Shown here piece by piece: positions 45,999 through 55,529 of a stretch of 64,000 bases of DNA; the stretch's first letter is position 1; every line of letters begins with the position of its first letter. Source of the stretch: Hyaloperonospora brassicae (taxonomy: Eukaryota > Oomycota > Peronosporomycetes > Peronosporales > Peronosporaceae). The notes beneath the pieces were generated by a model, which made no database searches, had not been told where the DNA came from, and saw only the letters and a program-made list of their open reading frames with translations. The translations under genes were made by a program, and so were the position numbers. The stretch is taken from positions 248,001 to 312,000 of the forward strand of contig CANTFL010000122.1 in assembly GCA_947650285.1 (NCBI GenBank). Direction: 5' to 3'.

Positions 45999-46967
45999 AT
46001 GTCTATGCGAGGTGACTCAAGACCTACACAGCCCGGTGCTTTGCCAGCCTCTGCGGCAGACGATTCGTCGTCTGCCGCCCCTTCTTCGCCTGCAGCAACA
46101 GGTGCTGCAGGTGCACGCGGTATCACACCGCGTGCGCACGATGACCCTGATGTAGAGGTCATCTACTCTGGCGAGTCAGACGTGTCTGACTCGGGCAATG
46201 CTCCAGAGGCGTCTCGCTCACCGGCGACGCCTCAGTATTCGCCAAGACCACTGCCGAACGAACGGACTCGTGATTTGCATCACAGTCTGTTCGGCAGTGA
46301 TGATGATGATCAGGGTGGTGAGGAATATTATTCCTCACCACCACCGGCTCGTGCGTCTTCGCACGAGCGTGATGACGATGGCGTGAGCCGTCGTCAATCT
46401 GGGAGCCGTGGTACCGACAAGGGTACCACTGTGAAGCGTGATGAGTCGAAGCCGTGGCGTTTGCCCGAACGGCTCATCAATGGCTTGTCTCTCGAGATAA
46501 GCCAACACCATCGAATACCCTTATTCGATGCGACTGAGCTTCACGGCTTGAGTTCCAGCGCGAAGAACTTTCGCGCTGAGGAAGACTTTTATCTCGATGT
46601 CTTCCTTAGACATCGATGGTACAACAGCAACCAAAAGCGTGACAAGGCCTCGCTTTTGGCTGCGTGGAACGCGTTCGTCCAAAACGTAAAAAAATTGGAC
46701 GAGAAGGGTGGCTCAAGAAACGTGAGGCGGTACGCCTCAGGTTCGAAAGGTGAACGCCAACCGGTGCAAGGTACCGGTTGCACTGTTTGTCGAGCGAGGC
46801 AGACATTCCTTGCCTCACATGGGGAGACCCTTGTGCGAGTTGTGCTGACAACTCGCAACGTGCGCATAGATATGTGTATTCCCGAAATTCGCCCTGGGGA
46901 AGGGCACACATCTCGGCTGAGATGCGTGACGCGATTGCAAACTTGCAATCCGTCTACAAGCGACTAA
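45999..46967 (+). CDS. Antisense ORF 1 in copy B, 322 aa
   Basis: Counterpart of 32032-31064 in copy A and open over its whole length, on the strand opposite gag-pol. Differences noted by eye are Ala for Glu and Asp for Asn in the N-terminal third. Function unknown; see the copy A entry for composition. Confidence 0.6.
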   Translation: MSMRGDSRPTQPGALPASAADDSSSAAPSSPAATGAAGARGITPRAHDDPDVEVIYSGESDVSDSGNAPEASRSPATPQYSPRPLPNERTRDLHHSLFGSDDDDQGGEEYYSSPPPARASSHERDDDGVSRRQSGSRGTDKGTTVKRDESKPWRLPERLINGLSLEISQHHRIPLFDATELHGLSSSAKNFRAEEDFYLDVFLRHRWYNSNQKRDKASLLAAWNAFVQNVKKLDEKGGSRNVRRYASGSKGERQPVQGTGCTVCRARQTFLASHGETLVRVVLTTRNVRIDMCIPEIRPGEGHTSRLRCVTRLQTCNPSTSD

Positions 46968-47605
46968 GGCGCGTGTTTACCGATGGGCCACAGGACTCAT
47001 CGGATGGGTCTCGTCATACTGGTGGACGATACCTTCAACATCCATCAACAGCTGAGAGCGGGGCTCCCAGCTGTTCTAAGAGTGTGAGTACCCCCGCCAC
47101 TGGACGAGGTAGCTCGTCCTTGATCCTGAATCGTCACGGTGATTCAAGATACGCTCCACTAGAAAGCGTTGATCACCGTTAGCATCCACCAAAGGATGTG
47201 GTGGAGGAGGAAAGACCTCCTCCAGATGATTCGGTTCACCATCTCGACCCTTACGAGATGGATCGCGCAATCGATGAATTGCGCGATGACTTGAAGCACG
47301 AGCGTGACCGGCGCTACGCTTTGACTGATACCGTGCGGAAGAACCGCAAGGATCACGAGGCTGATCGGGCGAGGGATCGCGCCGAATATGCCACAGCGCA
47401 GCTTCAGGTCGAGCGGGATGTCCGCTCCCTATTCGGCGAGCTGGCGACAGCTCGCGGGGAGATATCTCGGTTGAGTTCCGAGGTATCATATCTGCGCGAC
47501 CAGACGGATCGTCTGGAGCGCGAACGCAAGAACTTGATAGATGTTCTTGAACGTGGGGGCTACCTTCATCGGAAGAAGAAGGCTCGTACTGACAGTACGA
47601 CCTAA
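46778..47605 (+). pseudogene. Antisense ORF 2 in copy B, split by one TAG
   Basis: Same frame as 31253-30528 of copy A, but GAG has become TAG at about 47180-47182, giving 46778-47182 and 47198-47605. The second piece keeps the coiled coil and reaches further than in copy A (through DRLERERKNLIDVLERGGYL). Confidence 0.45.
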
Positions 47606-47651
47606 GCCTCCCCACGTACAACGTAGGATGCGTGCGCATCCTACGTGGCAA
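47076..47651 (-). pseudogene. Integrase C-terminal linker and chromodomain of copy B
   Basis: Open for 191 residues from the GPY/F end (MRTHPTLYVGRLRSY) into the chromodomain (RFLVERILNHRDD, YLVQWRGY), where a frame change stops it early. The strand opposite is also open here (antisense ORF 2). Confidence 0.7.
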
Positions 47652-47892
47652 TTAGAGTGTGTATGCATTGCCCTTGCGATGCAACACTCGAAATGGCCCA
47701 ATTTATTTCGGCAGTAGTTTACTACTGCACTAGTGACTGCATGTCCAGGTAAGTTTACCGTAGACAGTAGTGCTAGTTCGTTAACCTTAAATGAAAGAAC
47801 ATTTGCTCTTCCATTCTTGTCTGCGTTCCGTTTCTGACGGTCCACCGCATTTGCGATGGAGTCCTGAACGAAACGGAATACCGCTTCTCGAG

Positions 47893-48554
47893 TCAGCAGG
47901 AAGTTCTCTGCTGACTCTTTGTTTTGTCTTTCAGTGCGCTTCGTGCGCAATGCAAAGAGATTGTTCTCTTCTTCAGCGAGGTTGTCTTCTTCCTCGCTGG
48001 CATAATCGATGACGATGCTGAATATACCAGCATCTTCATCGTCATCCGAGTCAATAATAGCGTCATCGCTATCATTGAGGTGATCTTCTTCATCGATGTC
48101 GACTTGATCGACATCGGCATCATACGTGACGACGTTAGCGTCGACACGTGATGAGCAAGAGCCAAAACGGTTTTTGCTCGAGCGAGTCCCTCCCCCCTTA
48201 TCCAAGAGTCACACTCTAGAAGGGTGGGTACACGTAGATGTCGTAGGCCATTCACGTGAATCGGTGTGTGGAAGCATGCACCGAATTATTGATGGCGAAT
48301 TCCACCATGGGTAGGAATTCGCTCCAACTCGGAAACGAGTGGACATATCCTCGAAGGATCTCTTCGAGGACACGGTTCGCACGTTCCGTCTGACCATCTG
48401 TTTCGGGATGGTCAGAAGTGGACATCTTCGATCGTGTTCCGAGAGTGCGGAACACGGTTTGCCAAAATGCCGCCGTGAACCGAGGGTCACGGTCGGATAC
48501 GAGTTCACGGGGTAACCCGTGGAGTCTAAAGACCGTGTCTAGAAAGACACGAGC
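47893..48554 (-). pseudogene. Copy B integrase core after shared UGA
   Basis: Mirror of 29477-30140: holds the second Asp and the Glu of the DDE triad (SDRDPRF; HPETDGQTERANR) and the same two UGA stops, followed by the acidic, out-of-phase stretch. Confidence 0.75.
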
Positions 48555-51500
48555 TCAACCTGGAGCCTTGATCGACACAGGGACTGCAGCAAGATGGACC
48601 ATCTTGCTGAATCGGTCAACAAACACAAGAATACCATTATTCTCGTGAGCGTCTTCGGGAAAACCGAAGACGAAGTCAATTGAAACGGACTGCCAGTACT
48701 CTGTCGGAACAGGCAGAGGCTGCAATGGCGCACGGGATGAAGGACTAGGCTTCAACCGTTGACAAACCTCGCAAGCACGTATGTACTTGCGGACAAACTG
48801 ATACTGGCGTGACCAGTAAAAGTCACGACTTACCGTGAGGTGAGTCTTTTCTCTACCTCGATGGCCGCTTGTTGGGGCATCGTGACACTCATTCATGATG
48901 CGCAAACGCAAATCATGATGAGCGGGTACGACGACACGAGGCGTGTCGTCGGCAACGGCTGTATAGTACAGCAATCCGTTGCGTGTACTATACCGATCCG
49001 ATGAGGATCGGCACAAAGCCGGTAAATCCCTCATGGATTTACTGGATGGATTCACCAGATGATCCATCAATCGCAGAAGATCCTTATCTTTCGCGTATGC
49101 CTTTCGTACGTCGTCAAGTAAACTTGACGACGGGACACTGACTGACAGTGTCGCAACAGTGGGCTTATCCTCACTGTTGATTTGTGCGTCCGGCTCGAAA
49201 TCGGGCCGGCGCGAAAGCGCATCAGCGACGACATTGAGTCGTCCTGGTTTATACTCCACGGAGAAGTTATACTCCGCGAAGAAAGACATCCCCCTCGTCA
49301 TCCTTTGCGAGAGGTATGGGCTGTTTACGGCCGTGCGTAATGACGCATGGTCCGTGTAGACAACAAACGGTCTATCTCCCAAGAGATAGACGCGAAACTT
49401 AGCCAGTGCGTACTTCATGGCAAGGAGTTCCTTGTCATGCACTGGGTAATTGCGCTCAGCTGCTTGCAGCTGACGCGACTGATAACAGATGACGCGCTCC
49501 GCGCCATCTGCATAGAACTGCATTAACGCACAGCCGATTGCGAAATCGCTGGCGTCACAGACCACATGAAATGGTCTGTCCTGATCTGCAATCGCCAAGA
49601 TCGGCGATTGCATCAAGCTTTGCTTGATACCTTCAAAGGAACGCTGGCACTCAGCGTTCCATGTCCACTTGACATTTTTCTTGAGCAAGCAAGAAAGATG
49701 AACAGTCATCTCGGCGTAGTTGCGCGAGTACTTGTGCAAGTACGCCGCTAGACCAAGGAACTTCCTTAGTCCCTTGACATCGACTGGCACTGGCCAGTCG
49801 GTGATCGCCTTGATCGTTTCGGGATCAGGGCGTACGCCGTGTTTACCCACGATGCACCCAAGAAGTGGTATTTCGCTAGCCGCAAATATACACTTCTTGA
49901 GGTTGGCGTTCAACTTATACTTGCGCATAAGTTGAAGAACCTGACGAACGTGAGTTTTGTGAACTTCAACGTCCGTCTTTCCGTCTATAGCTCGGCTATG
50001 GACGAACACATCGTCGAAGTAACTCGGTGCAAAGTCTCGCACCGGTCTCAACAGATTTGTGACACATCTGTTGAATGTTGCAGGGGCATTACTCAGCCCC
50101 TGTGGCATCACTAGCCACTCCCACAGCATCCCGCTGGGGGTACTCACTGCCGTGAACGGGATGTCCCGTTCACGCATCAGGATCTGATAGAACCCATCCA
50201 TCAGATCCATGGAAGAAAAGATGGTACTCTTTGACATACCATCTATGATTGCGTCCTTCCTCGGTATCGGCGTCTGAGCCGGTACCGTTTCAGCATTCAA
50301 CTTGTTGAATGCGTGCACTATCCGCCACCCTCCTGTGGCCTTTCGCACACAGAAGGTCGGAGAGCTGTGAGGGGATGTTGATTCCCTCACATGGCCCGCT
50401 GCTAAGCGATCGGCAAAGAACTTGTCGATCGCTAGTACTTGTTCACGAGGCAGTGGCCACTGCTTCATGACACAGTACTTCGAGCCCGGTTTGAGCTCGA
50501 TCTCGTGTCGAGTGCCTTTGTCCTTAGGCAACTCGCAAGGTACGGATTCAGGTAACACATCCCTGAATTCGATCAAATCCTTGTACAACGGATATGCCTG
50601 AAGCGACTCCCAGGATTGAGACATGTATCGCTCAATCCGAGTCTTCTCATCGAGGACACTTTCGTCCATTGATGAGCTGCTGAGAACCCGTTCGTTCTCA
50701 GCAAATACTGTTGCCGACCGAATGTCGGTCACATACTCATCCTCTGTGACGAGTATGCAGATCTGCTTGACTTTGCCACTACGCAGATCACGCAAGAACC
50801 GTTTCGGTTCTAGCGTTGGCAACTGAGTTATCTCCGAAGTTGACTTCGGAGGCACAATCAGATCAAGCGTATAAGCGCCTACGCTTGATCCGTCATTAAC
50901 CAAGACGTTCAACGTCTCGTTTTCTTCCTGGGAACTTGCTTCCACAGGTTGCTGAGGGCCTGATCCCTCAGCAAGTGACTCTTGAGGAATTCCTTCCTCA
51001 AGTACGTGGGGACTTATTCCCTCGACGTCTTCCGACTGTGGCTGTGTAACCACAGTCAGGCACCGATCCTCTACGGTCGACTCTCCAGTCGACATAGGAT
51101 TTTCATGTTGCCCTCTGGAGGCAACAGGTTTTTTACTTCTAAGATGCTGCCCGCTAGACATGCATCCATGTCCCTGTCCACTCGACTTATTCGAGTGGTG
51201 GACCTTCGGCGCAGCCTGTACTTCTGTACAGCAGCCGGGAGCTTGCTCCACAGTGTAGTGATCAACTACACTGTGATCTTGTGCAGTCGTGCTAACGACC
51301 GTACCGCAAGTGAGGCCATCGCACTCACTCGCAGAACATCCACACGCTTGTGGACGCTCCAAGATGTTCATCAGATGGCCATCTGATGAACAAGCGGCAG
51401 GCATCTTCACGGATCGATGCTGCCAGCTCACCCTTGGCTCGTACTTTCTGAGCCAAGGTAATCCCAGGATGACATCAAATTTGTCATCCAGATCTAGTAC

Positions 51501-51629
51501 GATGAAGTCATCATCGTACTGTTCGCCCTCTAACGTGTAGTGGATTCCTACTACACGTTTCTCAACGGTTATCGATGCGCCTGTTGCAAGGCGCACCGTC
51601 ATCCTTGTGAGGGGGAATGTCGCGCTCAA
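48555..51629 (-). CDS. pol: Pol of copy B (RT, RNase H, N-terminal integrase)
   Basis: About 1024 residues, matching copy A from just after the protease site. RT (MDLMDGFYQI, YFDDVFVHS), RNase H and the integrase zinc finger are all present. A one-base insertion in a run of C (five here at 51611-51615, four in copy A) separates the protease site (frame 51810-51562, LVDCGASNNF) from the rest, so this pol cannot be made in one piece. Ends at the shared integrase UGA. Confidence 0.85.
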   Translation of the reverse strand: MSATFPLTRMTVRLATGASITVEKRVVGIHYTLEGEQYDDDFIVLDLDDKFDVILGLPWLRKYEPRVSWQHRSVKMPAACSSDGHLMNILERPQACGCSASECDGLTCGTVVSTTAQDHSVVDHYTVEQAPGCCTEVQAAPKVHHSNKSSGQGHGCMSSGQHLRSKKPVASRGQHENPMSTGESTVEDRCLTVVTQPQSEDVEGISPHVLEEGIPQESLAEGSGPQQPVEASSQEENETLNVLVNDGSSVGAYTLDLIVPPKSTSEITQLPTLEPKRFLRDLRSGKVKQICILVTEDEYVTDIRSATVFAENERVLSSSSMDESVLDEKTRIERYMSQSWESLQAYPLYKDLIEFRDVLPESVPCELPKDKGTRHEIELKPGSKYCVMKQWPLPREQVLAIDKFFADRLAAGHVRESTSPHSSPTFCVRKATGGWRIVHAFNKLNAETVPAQTPIPRKDAIIDGMSKSTIFSSMDLMDGFYQILMRERDIPFTAVSTPSGMLWEWLVMPQGLSNAPATFNRCVTNLLRPVRDFAPSYFDDVFVHSRAIDGKTDVEVHKTHVRQVLQLMRKYKLNANLKKCIFAASEIPLLGCIVGKHGVRPDPETIKAITDWPVPVDVKGLRKFLGLAAYLHKYSRNYAEMTVHLSCLLKKNVKWTWNAECQRSFEGIKQSLMQSPILAIADQDRPFHVVCDASDFAIGCALMQFYADGAERVICYQSRQLQAAERNYPVHDKELLAMKYALAKFRVYLLGDRPFVVYTDHASLRTAVNSPYLSQRMTRGMSFFAEYNFSVEYKPGRLNVVADALSRRPDFEPDAQINSEDKPTVATLSVSVPSSSLLDDVRKAYAKDKDLLRLMDHLVNPSSKSMRDLPALCRSSSDRYSTRNGLLYYTAVADDTPRVVVPAHHDLRLRIMNECHDAPTSGHRGREKTHLTVSRDFYWSRQYQFVRKYIRACEVCQRLKPSPSSRAPLQPLPVPTEYWQSVSIDFVFGFPEDAHENNGILVFVDRFSKMVHLAAVPVSIKAPG

Positions 51630-51860
51630 CGAACTTGAGCCTACGACCCTCTAGTGACTGGCGTCGAACAAAGTTGTTCGACGCCCCACAGTCTACTAGG
51701 GCACGAAGCGACAAATCATTTGTCGCTTCCAACTTCAAGGTGATGAGCAAAACGTCATCACCAGGTGCAGAGACACACAATGATTGTGTATCTGGAGCAA
51801 CTTTCGTCAAGAGATTTGCGAATTCTCTTGAGGTTGCTGGATCAGTAGGGCGCTCCGCTC
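51562..51860 (-). pseudogene. Protease N-terminal part of copy B pol
   Basis: Contains the protease active site LVDCGASNNF in the -1 frame after gag; the frame is lost at the C-run 51611-51615. Confidence 0.75.
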
Positions 51861-51882
51861 CTACTGACCACGACCATTTTTT
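51842..51882 (-). promoter_or_regulatory. -1 frameshift signal of copy B
   Basis: AAAAAAT (51882-51876 on the minus strand), 8-base spacer, stem TCAGTAGG/CCTACTGA (51867-51860 and 51849-51842). Identical to copy A. Confidence 0.75.
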
Positions 51883-52667
51883 GATGGTCCGTCTCGCTGT
51901 TGCGAAGCCGCAACAGCGCTGGACCCACGCCCATTGACCTTTCTGGCAAATGGTCGTCCATTTTGCTCAGTACTGTTTGGTACTGGGCGTGGAGCACTAC
52001 ACTCGTATGCGTAGTGCTTTAACTTCTGACAGCGATTGCACCTCTGCAATCGCTTGTTGTTCGAAGAGCGAGGTCTCTCGCTCTCAACATAGCAGAGGTC
52101 CATTGGTTCTGGACCTCCGATCTCTTGTCGTCTCGGTGGACGATAATAGTTTGAGCTAGCATGAACCTGTCTCATGCTAAAGTCTTCCTGTTCCGCGGCT
52201 GATATCGCATCTTCCAGCGTATTCAGCTCAAGGCGGAACAGGTGGCTCCTGACGGGCACCTCTGCGAGCCCTTGCATGAACACCGTAATCAACGTGTGTT
52301 CATGGACTGGGTTAGCAGTTATACTACTCGCTAGGAGTCGTATATGTTGTGCGTAAGCGTGCACATCACGCTTACCCTGCTTGAGTTTCAGGAGCTCTGA
52401 ACGAGACCTGAACTCAGCCCGTGGCGGCTCAAACGTTTGTCTGAGCCGGGACTTGAAGTCATCTAGCGACCTAAACACATTTGGGTCGCTACTCTCGAGT
52501 CCCAGGGACCAAGTTTTGGCACGCCCTGCCAAGTGGGTCTGAGCAAATGTGAGTTTCATTTGCTCATCTTCGACGCGACGAGCCCTTAAGGCTCTGTCGA
52601 GTTCGACAAACCACAGTAACAGGGAGTCCTCCGGGACTCCACTGTACTTGGAAATGTCGACTTTCAT
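51861..52667 (-). CDS. gag: Gag of copy B, 268 aa
   Basis: Same length and domains as the copy A gag: capsid-like helices and a CCHC knuckle (CNRCQKLKHYAYEC). One substitution (SHLFR) seen by eye. Confidence 0.9.
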   Translation of the reverse strand: MKVDISKYSGVPEDSLLLWFVELDRALRARRVEDEQMKLTFAQTHLAGRAKTWSLGLESSDPNVFRSLDDFKSRLRQTFEPPRAEFRSRSELLKLKQGKRDVHAYAQHIRLLASSITANPVHEHTLITVFMQGLAEVPVRSHLFRLELNTLEDAISAAEQEDFSMRQVHASSNYYRPPRRQEIGGPEPMDLCYVESERPRSSNNKRLQRCNRCQKLKHYAYECSAPRPVPNSTEQNGRPFARKVNGRGSSAVAASQQRDGPSKNGRGQ

Positions 52668-52741
52668 GACTTCGGGACGACGCGCATGCGCGTCGTCCCG
52701 CCCACAGCAGCATGGAATTGCTGCTGTCTCAACAGCTCCGT

Positions 52742-53017
52742 CTATTGAGCACCGAGTTCTCTCAACTGCTCGGCCTGTTGAGAGCCTTGCTGGTGAAGCA
52801 AGGCTACTTTCTCCCTCTCGATGGCAAGTTCATTCTGAATGAACTTGGCGATAGCGGCATGTTGTTGGTCTCTGTCTAGAGACTCCAACATGGCGCTATC
52901 GACGACTTCGCCTACGGTAGAACTCATTCGTTCTACCGCACCCCATTCGATGTCAGTCAAATGGGTAAACCCTTCACGCGTGGCGTGAAAGGTATCTTCT
53001 TCATCCAACATGTTCAT
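52742..53017 (-). pseudogene. Copy B gag leader frame with shared UAG
   Basis: 91 residues identical in layout to 25015-25290, closed by the same TAG, so the lesion or true stop predates the two copies. Confidence 0.5.
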
Positions 53018-53061
53018 GTTGGATGTTGTGGTCCTTGGAAGGACTACAAAGTGCTACCAGG

Positions 53062-53452
53062 TGTAACGGGGCACACCCTTGCGTGAACTTAACGCAAGGG
53101 TATCGGTGCCCCGACAGACGTACACAAGGCAAGCGAGGAAGCGTAGGTAAGGTAAAAGCAGAACTGTTATATTAATATAATTAAGTCTTTTAACTACTGT
53201 CTCTCTGTTTGACTTAACTTAATTATGCTAATATACTTGAGTGTATGGTGACGTCTCGTCACCACTCATTGTGCGCGTCTTGCGGCGATTGGTGGGTTGA
53301 TATCATCAAGATATCAACCAATGAACAGACTCTTTGGTCGACCCTTCAATATCACCACTTTGGTGATATTGTTTAAAGAATATTCAACTTCATATTCTTT
53401 ATTGTCACTTTCCTTAAAGTGAAAATTTCATGTAACGGGCTGCACCGTTACA
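53062..53452 (-). repeat. 5' LTR of copy B
   Basis: 391 bp, outer end TGTAACGGTGCAGCCCG in element orientation (one change from the family). U3-side variants pair it with the 3' LTR of copy A; the TTG variant (GCCTTGTGTACG) is shared with the 5' LTR of copy A. Confidence 0.9.
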
Positions 53453-53519
53453 CTACGGCCGCGGTCAGCTTATCAAGTGCAACCTTTTGGGCCTCGTTGA
53501 GGGGTGTGGATTGCTCCAT
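53453..53519 (-). pseudogene. First 22 codons of family C gag (split gene, part 1)
   Basis: ATG at 53519-53517, reading MEQSTPLNEAQKVALDKL and on to the retrotransposon boundary at 53452. The frame continues at 32554 on the plus strand across the displaced duplication ctacg/cgtag. Confidence 0.7.
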
Positions 53520-53577
53520 GCTCACAGACGGTCAGTCGTAACGACTCAGCCGTAGATTGACTACGAGTGCTACCACG

Positions 53578-54057
53578 TGTAGCGGAGCGACACACAGCGC
53601 CTTAAGTCAGAGGGAGACTTAACGCTCTTACGAGCAACTTAAGTTCGAGAAATCGACTCCTGAGAGTCTCACAAGCTCAAGAGCTTACGGTCCCTTATCC
53701 AAAAGGGACCAAACGATTCAAAAGAATTACACCACAGAGTGCTCAAGGACAAGCTACCTTTACAGGCTTTGCTTTGTCCTTACGATCAAGACGCCCCGTA
53801 GGGCACGTGTCTCTTACTGATCAAAAGGGGAACTGAACTTTATTTCTTCTTTTAACCTAAAAGAACACCTTAGAACAACGTAATTAACCTGTCCTAAATA
53901 AAACATCTTAAAAGATCTCGCAATCAATGGTTGACAGACTATCAGTCTTCAACAATTAATACACTTATAGTGTTCTAATATCACTTTACAGGAGACCCCG
54001 TATCTTGTGTGCACCACACCTACTGTCGACTATCAGCCGACGTGTAACCCAGTTACA
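53578..54057 (-). repeat. 5' LTR of family C gypsy
   Basis: About 480 bp; in element orientation it starts TGTAACTGGGTTACACG and ends CGCTCCGCTACA, followed by GTGGTAGCACTCGTAG, which resembles the primer-binding-like site of the other family. The end of the element is set by the TG...CA pair; its target duplication cannot be checked because the 3' end is lost. Confidence 0.65.
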
Positions 54058-55529
54058 CCTATTGTTCACGGCATTCACCGCCATTCCAGACGATGGTTTA
54101 AATGACGCGGGTATGTCTTGATGATAGCAATATCCTAACGTCGATTTAACGAAGGCCGCAACGAGTCCATCCGGTATTATGCAGTATTCAGCGAGTTTTG
54201 ACGAAGGCAGTTAGATAAACAGTCATCCGACATCATACAGCAGTTCTGCACAGTTTCCAGGATGTTTTTTTCATTGACAAGCATAACGCTTTAAAAGACC
54301 AAATTGCGATGCGCATTTGGACACATCGGGAAGAGAAAAGGAGAGTAAACTGTAGAAAAGAAGATAGCAAAAGCTGCGGCTACTGTTCAGACCGTTTAGC
54401 AGATAGGAAAGCTTGAAGAACTTGATCGACTTCAACGAACGTTGCTGGCTAGGTGCTAGTGAAAACGCCACACTTTCTCGCTACTTGCTGAGTGTTTATG
54501 CAGTACAAACACGTTGACAGCTTTATCTACTGTCTGGAAAACAGTGTTGTATTCACTGTGGAGCCCTAGCACGAAATCAACCTGATGCAGTGACTTCTCA
54601 GCAGAAACGGTGGCAAGAAAGATAGCACTTGCTTTCAGATCGTGCTTTTTGTCCTTTTAAGATATGATGGACTTTCTGCTACAACAACGATCAGCAAGAG
54701 TAAAAAGATTGCTACGACATCGTAGCAGCACATAGCAGGAACAGCAGCAAACATCTGCATCGCTAATGAGGCGCTTTATTCGGATCCACTGGCATCAAAA
54801 GTCCATGAGTGCAGCCAGATTCTGCATCACAAAGTGTGAGCTCGTGAGCTTGCGTCGTAAGCGTGACTCGGAGGACAAGGCTGGCTAGATCAGCTGAAGG
54901 CAAGGCGCATTGACTACAAGTGATCGTGTTCTAGCCAGCCACGCGGATTGTCATACTCAAGATTGTGCACAACTAAGGTAAATGGTATCGAGCCAAATCA
55001 AAGGCACTATTCGATCGACAAAGCCTTCTCCAACGGGCCAATCGAAGTGTCTACCTCTACGACATGCAGTTCGCCACACAAAGGCGCGCATCTCAACTAC
55101 CTTACGACATCAAAGCAGGCGTTGCTGCAAGCTGCTCGTCAATCACACCCCTGTGCTTCAGTAACTTATCGTCACGTGCCGTTTGCCAACAAGTTCTCGA
55201 CAGGATCGGGCACGTTGCACGAAACCTCACCATCTCGTGCTCAAGCAGGTCCCACCCACCCACCCACCACGTTCAGTGGGCCAACAGTCGCTTCATAAAC
55301 ACCGAGCGACGGTCACGCTGGACGTGGCACACACCATTCTCTTTCCGTCGTTCTCGTCCATCGTCGTTCGAGCTTCAACCTGATCCTCCCTTTCTGCCAC
55401 TCTCGCCGCCTTTCCATCCATCAGATCGCCTGCTTTCTCTCACCTCAACGCCGCCGGCCCGCCCCGCGCCGTCCTCGAGCCCCGCAAGCGCTTCGCTCGC
55501 CCAGTCGCATCACAAGTGGAAACGCACCA
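54058..55529. other. Intergenic, retroelement edge to RING/U-box gene
   Basis: About 1.5 kb. The left half is AT-rich with no gene (54271-54471 - is not convincing). From about 55.0 kb composition becomes GC- and C-rich; overlapping plus frames at 54948-55759 lack recognisable domains, and the longest merges with an off-frame reading of the next gene. Probably promoter and 5' UTR. Confidence 0.5.

Larger units (their letters stand above)
45478..53452 (-). mobile_element. Ty3/gypsy chromodomain LTR retrotransposon, copy B (inverted)
   Basis: 7975 bp, the same family and layout as copy A, in opposite orientation. LTRs are at 53062-53452 (5') and 45478-45868 (3'). Flanks are gctga on the left and ctacg on the right, so it too lacks its own target duplication. 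Only a handful of residues differ from copy A in gag and pol (for example PTSGHR for PTRGHR, FVRKY for FVCKY). It has an extra single-base insertion in pol. Confidence 0.92.
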
